From Chloroflexota bacterium (GTDB lineage: Bacteria; Chloroflexota; Anaerolineae; Anaerolineales; Anaerolineaceae), in NCBI GenBank assembly GCA_023406965.1, contig JAEXTI010000504.1, positions 1-9,117 on the forward strand: a DNA stretch of 9,117 bases, given 5' to 3'. Under the pieces are notes generated by a model, which did no database searches, had not been told where the DNA came from, and saw only the letters and a list, made by a program, of their open reading frames with translations. Positions 1 to 5,604 of this stretch are shown here, one piece after another. Both the position numbers and the translations under genes were made by a program. The number at the start of each line of letters is the position of its first letter. Within the stretch, counting starts at the first letter, position 1.

Positions 1-999
1 GCCCACGAAAACCTGGATAAATACGGCGTCGGCCCAGCAGCGGTGCGATCCATTGCCGGGACGCTGGACCTGCACCTGGAACTTGAACGCCGCCTGGCGG
101 CCTTCAAGGGCGTCGAAGCAGCCATCAGCTTCCAGTCCGGCTTCACCGCCAACCTGGCAACCATCCCCGCCCTGGTGGGCAAAGAGGATGTGATTTTCTC
201 CGACGAACTCAACCATGCCAGCATCATCGACGGTTCGCGGCTCTCGGGCGCGCGCATCGTGCGTTACGCCCACGCCAACCCCGCCGACCTGGAAGCACAG
301 ATCAATGCCAACGCCGGCAGCTACCGCAGAGGCCTGTGCATCACCGACGGGGTGTTCAGCATGGACGGCGACATTGCCCCGCTGGACAAAATCTACGAAG
401 TGACGGCAGCGCACGGCGTGATGCTGATGGTGGACGATGCCCACGGCGAAGGCGTGCTGGGCCACGGCGGGCGCGGCATTGTCGACCACTTCCACCTGCA
501 CGGCAAAGTCGACATCGAAGTCGGCACACTCTCCAAAGCCTTTGGCGTGGTGGGCGGCGTTTCGGCGGGCAGCCCGCTGGTGGTCGATTGGCTGCGCCAG
601 CGCGGGCGGCCCTTCCTCTTCTCTTCGGCCATGCCTGCCGCCGATGCCGCCGCCTGCCTGGCGGCTGTGGACCTGCTGGAGGAATCAACCGAACTGGTGG
701 ACCGCCTGTGGGAGAATGCCCGCTGGTTCAAGAAAGAAATGGCCAACCTGGGCTTCGACACCGGCCAAAGCGTGACCCCTATCACGCCCATCATGCTGGG
801 CGAGGCGCCCCTGGCGCAGCAGTTCAGCCGCGCGTTGTTCGACGAGGGCATCTTTGCTATGGCCCTGGGCTTCCCCACCGTCCCGCGCGGCAAGGCCCGC
901 ATCCGCGTGATGATTTCGGCGGCTCACACGCCCACCGACCTGGAACAAGGCCTGGAAACCTTTGCATCCGTGGGGCGCAAGTTGGGCGTCATTCACTAA
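1..999 (+). CDS. kbl: Glycine C-acetyltransferase (2-amino-3-ketobutyrate CoA ligase) or close alpha-oxoamine synthase, 5'-truncated
   Basis: PLP-dependent alpha-oxoamine synthase. In the KBL family it joins acetyl-CoA and glycine to 2-amino-3-oxobutyrate, or runs the reverse cleavage in threonine degradation, in the cytoplasm. The frame is open from base 1, and 332 residues are visible. The family is about 395-400 long, so roughly 65 N-terminal residues lie left of the window; the GTG at 43 is an internal Val, not a start. Visible motifs are [15 protein letters not shown] at the left edge, SFQSGFTAN (about 120-155), [11 protein letters not shown] (207-240), [11 protein letters not shown] (430-462) and the PLP-lysine motif [11 protein letters not shown], whose Lys codon is 535-537. 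The C-terminal [17 protein letters not shown] is typical of KBL. Other members of the fold (BioF, HemA, serine palmitoyltransferase) share the core, so the exact acyl-CoA and amino acid are inferred. A threonine dehydrogenase or biotin gene upstream would settle it. Stop TAA at 997-999, followed 16 nt later by a terminator. Confidence 0.88.
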   Translation, partial: AHENLDKYGVGPAAVRSIAGTLDLHLELERRLAAFKGVEAAISFQSGFTANLATIPALVGKEDVIFSDELNHASIIDGSRLSGARIVRYAHANPADLEAQINANAGSYRRGLCITDGVFSMDGDIAPLDKIYEVTAAHGVMLMVDDAHGEGVLGHGGRGIVDHFHLHGKVDIEVGTLSKAFGVVGGVSAGSPLVVDWLRQRGRPFLFSSAMPAADAAACLAAVDLLEESTELVDRLWENARWFKKEMANLGFDTGQSVTPITPIMLGEAPLAQQFSRALFDEGIFAMALGFPTVPRGKARIRVMISAAHTPTDLEQGLETFASVGRKLGVIH

Positions 1000-1015
1000 A
1001 CCCGTTTTCTGTTTC

Positions 1016-1058
1016 GAAATCAAAACGAGCCATCTTTTGACGGCTCGTTTTTGATTTC
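1016..1058. terminator. Bidirectional Rho-independent terminator
   Basis: The arms are 1016-1031 and 1042-1058, with a 10-nt loop (1032-1041). The stem core is CGAGCC/GGCTCG, flanked by A-rich and T-rich arms and closed by GAAATC/GATTTC, with one extra T on the right arm. The T tract 1048-1052 serves the + strand gene ending at 999. On the - strand the reverse complement gives TTTT after the GC core, 30 nt beyond the stop of the small gene at 1088. The position between two convergent genes fits a shared terminator. Confidence 0.88.
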
Positions 1059-1087
1059 AGACAAATGGAGAAATTTATCTCCAGCGG

Positions 1088-1321
1088 TTATGATGGTTTT
1101 TCGGCGAACGGATCGTAGTTGGGATTGGTCCCGGCCCACACACAGGATGCTTCTTCCAGCAGGCCGCATTCCGCACCGCGCGAGCAGCGATGGGCCACAA
1201 TGCGCGGACCCGACTCAGGCATCACCTCATCTGGATAGAGCACTTCGGCTTCCAGGGCGACTTCGCCCCCGGCATGCTCGCAGTATTGCACTTTTATCTC
1301 TTGCCATACCTTTACTGCCAT
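1088..1321 (-). CDS. Small Cys/His-containing protein of unknown function (77 aa)
   Basis: I do not recognise a named family, though the sequence has the look of a conserved small protein of Anaerolineae-like bacteria. It is soluble, with no signal peptide or membrane segment. It has four cysteines (C14, C46, C52, C60) and histidines H16 and H44, arranged as C-x-H, about 27 residues, then H-x-C-x5-C-x7-C. This could bind zinc or an iron-sulfur cluster, but that is inference. The N-terminal part (MAVKVWQEIKVQYCEH) looks like a beta strand leading into the first ligand pair; the tail is GTNPNYDPFAEKPS. The start is well supported: ATG at 1319-1321 with AGGAGGT (complement of 1327-1333) 5 nt upstream, and a consensus -10 box further up. 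Stop TAA at 1088-1090. It is transcribed alone, convergent with the kbl-like gene. Confidence 0.85.
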   Translation of the reverse strand: MAVKVWQEIKVQYCEHAGGEVALEAEVLYPDEVMPESGPRIVAHRCSRGAECGLLEEASCVWAGTNPNYDPFAEKPS

Positions 1322-1326
1322 ATCAT

Positions 1327-1333
1327 ACCTCCT
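1327..1333 (-). promoter_or_regulatory. Strong ribosome binding site of the 77-aa gene
   Basis: AGGAGGT on the - strand, 5 nt before the ATG at 1321. It is the strongest Shine-Dalgarno match in the window and fixes the start of this small gene. Confidence 0.85.
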
Positions 1334-1353
1334 GACGATCTCTCGTTAAGACC

Positions 1354-1383
1354 ATTATACTCCGATTTGAGACTTCAAGTCTA
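1354..1383 (-). promoter_or_regulatory. Sigma70-type promoter of the 77-aa gene
   Basis: Perfect -10 box TATAAT (complement of 1354-1359). An 18-nt spacer leads to TAGACT (complement of 1378-1383), which matches 4 of 6 bases of TTGACA. It lies 33 nt upstream of the ATG, leaving a short leader that contains the strong ribosome binding site. A 13-nt palindrome, AGACTTCAAGTCT (1370-1382), covers the -35 area and could be an operator. Confidence 0.6.
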
Positions 1384-1503
1384 GCGTGTCTCTCTGGTAT
1401 TGGTCGTGGTAGGTGCCACATTTTGGGGTATGAGAGCGGCGAAGCCGCTCTCATACCCCAAAATGTGGGTTACACCACACCAATTACCAATGAACCTCTA
1501 GCG
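1380..1503. mobile_element. Possible MITE-like palindromic element with 7-bp flanking direct repeats
   Basis: The sequence TCTAGCG occurs at 1380-1386 and again at 1497-1503, as expected for a target-site duplication. The roughly 110 bp between are almost wholly an inverted repeat. The centre is a perfect 25-bp stem with a 3-nt loop (1416-1468). Outside it, GGTATTGGTCGTGGT (1396-1410) pairs with ACCACACCAATTACC (1474-1488), with one bulge on each side. The outermost bases (1387-1395 and 1489-1496) pair only weakly. There is no coding capacity, so any movement would depend on a transposase elsewhere. The right-hand direct repeat contains the TAG stop of the PQQ dehydrogenase gene. The direct repeats could be chance, and copies elsewhere in the genome are unknown. 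Confidence 0.45.
1416..1468. repeat. Perfect 25-bp inverted repeat, 3-nt loop
   Basis: The left arm 1416-1440 (begins CCACATTTTGGGG) is the exact reverse complement of 1444-1468 (ends CCCCAAAATGTGG), with loop GAA at 1441-1443. It lies 30 nt downstream of the stop of the - strand PQQ dehydrogenase gene. On that strand the stem would form a very stable RNA hairpin at the 3' end of the message. The bases after it (CACCTACCACG) are not a T tract, so it is not a canonical Rho-independent terminator; it could still stabilise the 3' end or impede polymerase. As DNA it could extrude as a cruciform. Confidence 0.95.
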
Positions 1504-2895
1504 GCTGACCAGCTTAAGCACCGACCCGCTGGAATGATCCAGCAGATACAACTCGCCAGCATCGTCCTGTCCGAACGAGCTGATGTTCAAGCCCGTCTCG
1601 AACAGCACCTGGTTCTGCCAGCTTCCATCGGCCAGGCGCAGCAAGCCCCAAATGCGCCCGGTGCAGTAATCGCCATACAAGTATACGCCCTGGAAGTCGG
1701 GCAGCGCTTCGCCGCGGTACACATACCCGCCCGTGATCGAGCAGCCCGTGGGATGGTCATATTGAGCCACCGGGTCGGTCATCACCAGATCCGCCGGCGG
1801 ATTGCCCTCGTGCGGGTTGGCGCCTTCGCGGTAATTCCAGCCAAAGTTGATCCCCGAGGGCGTTCCGGCGGGCAGGAAGTTCACTTCTTCCCACACGTTG
1901 CGGCCTACGTCCGCCAAGTACAGGTCGCCGGTGGCGCGATCAAAGGAGAAGCGCCAGGGATTGCGCAGGCCGAGCGCATAGATCTCCGCCGCCCCGCCAC
2001 CGTTGGCAAACACGTTCTCCGCGGGAATGGCGTATGGATCGCCATTGTTCACGTCGATGCGCAGCAGTTTACCCAACAGTACATCCGGGTTTTGGCCGTT
2101 GGTGCGAATCTCCTCGCCCGAGCCGCCATCGCCCAGGCCAAAGTACAGGTAGCCATCCCGCCCAAAAGCCAACTGCCCGGCATTGTGATTCTCGGCAGGC
2201 TGAGCCTGCGTCAGCAGGATTTTCTCGCTGTCCGCGCCTGCACTGGTACGCTCCGGCGCAGCGGTGAAGCGCGCAATGACAGTGGCGCCGTCCTGGCGGG
2301 TGTAGTTCACGTAGAAAAAGCCGTTGTTGGCAAAATCAGGATGCAAGGTAATTCCCAACAAGCCCTGTTCGGTCGCCGAAGAGCCCACTCGGTCGCGAAG
2401 ATCCAGGAACGGTGTGGGTTGCAACTGATAGTTATCCACCAGGTAAATCACGCCAGGCTGATCGAGCACGAGCAAGCGCCCTGAACCGTCACCCAGTCCG
2501 ATCAGATCGGTGGGTTTGGTCAGGCCGGAGAAAACCGTCTGCCAGGTATATCCTGCCGGGTCGGGCAGAGCGGCGACGTTGTTGGCCGGGACAACCGGCT
2601 GCTGCGGGGCGGGATAGGCCGATTCGGCAGGAGACTCGCCGCCTTCAACCGGCGGGGCCGGGTAGGCCGGGTCGGCGCCGGGTTGCGGGTCGGTGGGAGC
2701 CGGATAAGCGGGATCGCCTGGCTGGCTGGTCGGCGCAGGGTACCCAGGTTGGCTGGTGGCGGTTGGTTCCGCCGGAGCAGGCGGTTGGGTGGCGTTGGCC
2801 GTTGGGGTGGCTGTGCCATTACAAGCAGACAGGACCAACGCAACGATCATGAAGAGTCCGGCCAGTTGAATTTTGGTCGTTGTTTTCCGTATCAT
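1498..2895 (-). CDS. PQQ-dependent aldose sugar dehydrogenase (GSDH family) lipoprotein
   Basis: Extracytoplasmic six-bladed beta-propeller dehydrogenase of the soluble glucose/aldose dehydrogenase family (GSDH, YliI-like). Members oxidise aldoses to lactones with PQQ. The 465 residues are a signal peptide ending in the lipobox LSAC with lipidated C25, a Pro/Ala-rich linker (about 26-108) and the propeller (about 110-465). Family motifs include EQGLLGITLHPDF (176-188), ENHNAGQLAFG with the likely catalytic H237, FGLGDGG (252-258), ALGLRNPWRFSFD (307-319) and DVGRNVWEEVNF (329-340). C385 and C411 may form a disulfide. A TTG at 2913 would add six residues, but ATG 2895 has AGGAG (complement of 2900-2904) 4 nt upstream and gives a normal signal peptide. 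It lies 14 nt after the DUF1232 gene, probably in the same transcript. Substrate and actual PQQ use are inferred, and no PQQ biosynthesis gene is in view. Confidence 0.9.
   Translation of the reverse strand: MIRKTTTKIQLAGLFMIVALVLSACNGTATPTANATQPPAPAEPTATSQPGYPAPTSQPGDPAYPAPTDPQPGADPAYPAPPVEGGESPAESAYPAPQQPVVPANNVAALPDPAGYTWQTVFSGLTKPTDLIGLGDGSGRLLVLDQPGVIYLVDNYQLQPTPFLDLRDRVGSSATEQGLLGITLHPDFANNGFFYVNYTRQDGATVIARFTAAPERTSAGADSEKILLTQAQPAENHNAGQLAFGRDGYLYFGLGDGGSGEEIRTNGQNPDVLLGKLLRIDVNNGDPYAIPAENVFANGGGAAEIYALGLRNPWRFSFDRATGDLYLADVGRNVWEEVNFLPAGTPSGINFGWNYREGANPHEGNPPADLVMTDPVAQYDHPTGCSITGGYVYRGEALPDFQGVYLYGDYCTGRIWGLLRLADGSWQNQVLFETGLNISSFGQDDAGELYLLDHSSGSVLKLVSR
2604..2743 (-). repeat. Tyr-Pro-Ala-Pro repeat linker in the lipoprotein
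   Basis: The lipoprotein linker carries four YPAP units at residues 52-55, 64-67, 78-81 and 94-97, spaced 12-16 residues apart within Pro-, Gly- and Asp-rich sequence. The DNA is correspondingly repetitive (GGGTAGGCCGG-like words on the + strand). Linkers of this kind hold a lipid-anchored domain away from the membrane; that role is inferred here. Confidence 0.75.
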
Positions 2896-2909
2896 TTTTC
2901 TCCTACAGG

Positions 2910-3278
2910 TCAATTGCGATCCGTCTCGTGGAACTCCGCGTCAATCACATCGTTGTTCGCCTGCGGATCGGATTCGTCTGCCAAAATATCCTTTTGGCGG
3001 GCACGGTCAATGTTGTCAGTATGCTCCTGCACCACGTCGGGCGGGCATAATTCCACGAACAGGTAGGTCCCCAACCAGATCACCGCCGCGTCATCCAGCG
3101 GCACAATGGGCATCAAATCGGTCGGCACCACCAGGTAGACCAGCGTGCCCAGGGGCAGCAACTTGATGAGAGGCGAAACGCGCTTATCCCCCATCAAACG
3201 GATTATTAAGCGGGCACGATCGCTGATCCCCTGGAAAAAACCACCCTGATTGGTCAGGCTGCGAGAATTATCGGCCAT
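2910..3278 (-). CDS. DUF1232 (YkvA-like) small membrane protein
   Basis: The 122-residue protein has the DUF1232 core: a hydrophobic segment KLLPLGTLVYLVV (39-51), directly followed by PTDLMP (52-57) and a short P-L-D-D turn (60-63), then a second hydrophobic stretch AAVIWLGTYLFV (64-75). The N-terminal third is basic, and the tail is acidic and probably disordered. DUF1232 proteins are inner-membrane proteins without a settled biochemical role. Two adjacent ATGs are possible (3281 and 3278). GGAGGT (complement of 3284-3289) is 2 nt from the first and 5 nt from the second, so I chose 3278. Stop TGA at 2910-2912; the dehydrogenase gene begins 14 nt on, which suggests an operon. The core is shorter than usual, lacking the Gly-rich loop before Leu-Asp-Asp. 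Confidence 0.8.
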   Translation of the reverse strand: MADNSRSLTNQGGFFQGISDRARLIIRLMGDKRVSPLIKLLPLGTLVYLVVPTDLMPIVPLDDAAVIWLGTYLFVELCPPDVVQEHTDNIDRARQKDILADESDPQANNDVIDAEFHETDRN

Positions 3279-3299
3279 CATTTACCTCCGAATTCCACA

Positions 3300-3308
3300 A
3301 TTATACCA
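3300..3308 (-). promoter_or_regulatory. Extended -10 promoter of the DUF1232-dehydrogenase unit
   Basis: The - strand reads TGGTATAAT (complement of 3300-3308): a perfect TATAAT preceded by TG-N, the extended -10 form. At 17 nt upstream only a weak -35 (GTGAAT, 3 of 6) is present, which extended -10 promoters tolerate. It sits 19-22 nt before the two candidate ATGs, so the leader would be very short. It implies this gene pair can be transcribed independently of the glycosyltransferase cluster upstream. Confidence 0.6.
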
Positions 3309-3409
3309 GTTTGAACAAACAAATTCACGACCTTTAGCTGTTACTGAGCAGATTTTGGCATTAGAGAACCAGATGCTATTAAGTATACGTTCAAACCGCA
3401 GGAATTGTT
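3309..3409 (-). other. Intergenic region without a visible terminator
   Basis: This AT-richer spacer follows the glycosyltransferase gene stop. I find no stable hairpin with a T tract and no small ORF with a ribosome binding site. Apart from the promoter at its left end it holds nothing I can name, so read-through from the upstream cluster into the DUF1232 gene is possible. Confidence 0.5.
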
Positions 3410-4186
3410 TCACGCGCCGGGCTGCTCAAACATCTTCTCCCGGCGGCGGCGGATGAGGGGGGCAACCAGCTTGCGCAGATAATACTTGGCATAGATGATC
3501 GACAGCGGCGACCCGCCCAACCGCCGGTGCACCTTGAGCATCTCCGGCCAGCAGCGATCGTCGGCGGCAATGGTTTTAGCGTCGCGGTGCAAACGGAAGT
3601 TGCCCCACACCTTGCCGGGCAAATACACCAGCGGAGCCTCGGCTGCCAGCCGCACCCACAGGTCGTAATCCATGGCGAAGTAGAAGTTAGGGTCCAGCGG
3701 CCCCACCTTGCGCCAGAGATCACCCCGAAAGAACGAGGACTGCTGCGGCACATGCACATACCCTTGCCGCAGGCGGCGGTAATCGGTTTGGGCGGCGGGG
3801 AAGCGTCCAATGACGCGCCCGTTTTCATCGATGTAGTGGGCATCGCCGTAGACCATTGCAGCTTCAGGATGGGCTTGCAAAGCTGCCACGGCCTCGCGCA
3901 CGGCGCCCGGTTCAAGGGTGTCGTCCGAATTGATCCAGGCCAGCACATCACCCGTGGCGCGGGCAAAGCCCTTGTTCAACGCATCCGTTTGCCCGCGATC
4001 TTTTTCCGAAACCCACCACGCCAACCGGTCAGCGTAACGCTGAATGATTTCCACACTATTGTCCGTGGATCCACCGTCTACAACAATGTACTCAAGGTCG
4101 GGATAATCCTGCTCCAACACCGAACGGATGGTAGTTTCGAGATAGCGGGCTTGATTATATGAGGGGGTGATCACCGAAACACGCAT
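3410..4186 (-). CDS. Family 2 glycosyltransferase
   Basis: GT-A fold, inverting, nucleotide-sugar-dependent glycosyltransferase, cytoplasmic; 258 residues with no membrane segment. The GT2 signature runs in order: SVITPSYNQ (4-12), VVDGGSTDNS (35-44) with the nucleotide-binding Asp, EKDRGQTDALNKG (61-73), INSDD (85-89) as the metal-binding motif, QQSSFFR (148-154) and AMDYDLWVRL (171-180) holding the likely catalytic-base region. The C-terminal RRRR is basic and could touch the membrane. A TTG at 4192 extends the frame by two codons, but ATG 4186 has AAGG (complement of 4193-4196) 6 nt upstream, overlapping the TAA of the preceding gene. The gap to that gene is 8 nt, so this is the last gene of the cluster. 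It resembles WcaA-type enzymes for exopolysaccharide; the sugar is not predictable. Confidence 0.93.
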   Translation of the reverse strand: MRVSVITPSYNQARYLETTIRSVLEQDYPDLEYIVVDGGSTDNSVEIIQRYADRLAWWVSEKDRGQTDALNKGFARATGDVLAWINSDDTLEPGAVREAVAALQAHPEAAMVYGDAHYIDENGRVIGRFPAAQTDYRRLRQGYVHVPQQSSFFRGDLWRKVGPLDPNFYFAMDYDLWVRLAAEAPLVYLPGKVWGNFRLHRDAKTIAADDRCWPEMLKVHRRLGGSPLSIIYAKYYLRKLVAPLIRRRREKMFEQPGA

Positions 4187-4194
4187 AGGCAACC

Positions 4195-5604
4195 TTATGG
4201 ATTGGCAGTAATCGAATCAACGCCGTAGAACTCGGCCACGCAGCGGTTGACCCAAAAAGACGAGTCAGGGCCCATGTCAAAATGCCCCTGGGCTACGTCA
4301 ATTTCCTTCACAAACAAATCACGCTGTCCGGCCTCGATCTGCGCATGAATCTCGGCGGTGCGGGCATCCCAGCGCACGGAGCGGATTTGCAACTCGTGGG
4401 CCTCGGCTTGCAAAGCGGGCAATCCGCGCAGCGTATACAGGCAGGCCAGGGCCAGCCCAGCTGCTGCCAGCCAGGGAATGGCCTTCCAGCGCAGGCTTGC
4501 CAGAGTCGCGGCGGCGAAGAAAAACGCCGCCCCCCAGCCTGCCAAAAAGGCAAATCGACCCAACATCATGGCCCGCCCTGCTGGATATTGCCCGCCGGCA
4601 TAGACGCTGGGCGCGATGGCGCAACATAAGAAGGCAAAGCCCGCCAGGGCCGCTACCCCCGTGTACAGGAAAGCCCTGCCTGCGCCCAGATCGGCGCGCT
4701 CGCGCCACACTGCCAGGTAAGCCAGCGCGCCCATACCCGCCGCGAAGGCCGCCAGCGGAACCGGCTGCCCGCGGAAGGAGAAGAAGGTGAAGTCGAAGGC
4801 GTAACGCAGGGTGATCAACACCAAATCGAGCGGGCCAGGGGCCGGGGCAATGGCCGCCATGCGCCACGCGTTGGAAGGCGAGCCCATCATGACAATCATT
4901 GCCAGCAGCGAACCCACCAGCGGGGCCGCGATGAAGCGCAACACGCGGAAGCGGTCGCTGGAAGTGAACAGCAGTCCAAGAATAGCAGCCAAAATCATTA
5001 ATCCCGCCTGGGCCGCTGCAAAGGTCTCCGAAAGGCCTGCCGCCAGGAAAGCAAACAGTCCCATACCCAACACCCAGCCAATCTTCGGGCGGCGTCTTGG
5101 CGAAGCCAGCGCGCGGGCAACCCAACCGGCAGCAAACAACAACAGCGCCAGCGGCAAGGTATAGTGCAGGGTACCCATGCGCCAATAGAGCGACTGCAAG
5201 CGATCCACCGCCAGCAGCACATTGAAATACACCAGCAGCAGCGCAGCCAGTCCAATCCAGAGTGGGCGAATGGTAACGCGCGCCAGGCGGGCTACGCTGG
5301 CAAGCGCGTAAGCCCAGCCGGCCACCAGCAACAGCAAGATGAGCGCGGGAAGCCAGCGGATGGCTCCCTCACCAAACCACTCGCTGACCCACACGGGAAT
5401 CAAGGTAGAGAAGCGGTTGCCCGATTCGACGTACCAGTTGGCGATTCCACCGATCAGGCCGAACTCGCGCAGCGTGCCGCTGTAGCAATAATCATCGGCC
5501 CAGTAACGGGCAAACGTGCCCGCCCAGGCATACATGCCCAGCATGAAAGTGATGACAGCGCTGCCCGCCAGGGCAAGAAGCGTGAAAAGTTTCGATTTAG
5601 CCAT
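4195..5604 (-). CDS. DUF6056-like polytopic membrane protein, probable GT-C-type transferase
   Basis: 469-residue integral membrane protein with about 10-11 hydrophobic segments. After the first segment an extracytoplasmic loop carries WADDYCYS (35-42). Acidic pairs there are the hallmark of GT-C transferases, which use polyprenyl-phosphate sugars. Other motifs are GNRFSTLIP (62-70), LSETF (191-195), GSPSNAWR (241-248) and PSVYAGGQYPAGRAMM (332-347). Together these recall DUF6056 proteins found in surface-polysaccharide loci; family assignment is from memory of motifs and is moderate. The C-terminal 75 residues are soluble and probably extracytoplasmic. Its ATG overlaps the end of the preceding gene by 8 nt (ATGGCTAA), pointing to translational coupling; the ribosome binding site is weak (AGGCAGG). 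An unusual CC pair (327-328) lies in a membrane segment. Biochemical function is unproven. Confidence 0.85.
   Translation of the reverse strand: MAKSKLFTLLALAGSAVITFMLGMYAWAGTFARYWADDYCYSGTLREFGLIGGIANWYVESGNRFSTLIPVWVSEWFGEGAIRWLPALILLLLVAGWAYALASVARLARVTIRPLWIGLAALLLVYFNVLLAVDRLQSLYWRMGTLHYTLPLALLLFAAGWVARALASPRRRPKIGWVLGMGLFAFLAAGLSETFAAAQAGLMILAAILGLLFTSSDRFRVLRFIAAPLVGSLLAMIVMMGSPSNAWRMAAIAPAPGPLDLVLITLRYAFDFTFFSFRGQPVPLAAFAAGMGALAYLAVWRERADLGAGRAFLYTGVAALAGFAFLCCAIAPSVYAGGQYPAGRAMMLGRFAFLAGWGAAFFFAAATLASLRWKAIPWLAAAGLALACLYTLRGLPALQAEAHELQIRSVRWDARTAEIHAQIEAGQRDLFVKEIDVAQGHFDMGPDSSFWVNRCVAEFYGVDSITANP

Noticed and set aside
1423..2484. Long + strand reading frame (353 codons) opposite the PQQ dehydrogenase gene
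   Set aside because: It is the antisense shadow of a clear family member, starts inside the palindrome, has no recognisable domain and no ribosome binding site, and its composition (rich in Ala, Gln, Val, Arg) is that of a mirrored frame.
2896..2913. Upstream TTG start for the PQQ dehydrogenase lipoprotein
   Set aside because: The AGGAG site lies between TTG and the ATG at 2895, so the ATG is the ribosome-positioned start.
3391..3966. 191-codon - strand frame overlapping the GT2 gene
   Set aside because: The GT2 frame carries all family motifs; this frame has none and is Cys-, Trp- and Pro-rich.
4319..5185. 288-codon - strand frame inside the DUF6056-like gene
   Set aside because: It overlaps the membrane protein in another frame, is full of Gly, Arg, Ala and Cys without membrane periodicity, and breaks no neighbouring gene boundary.
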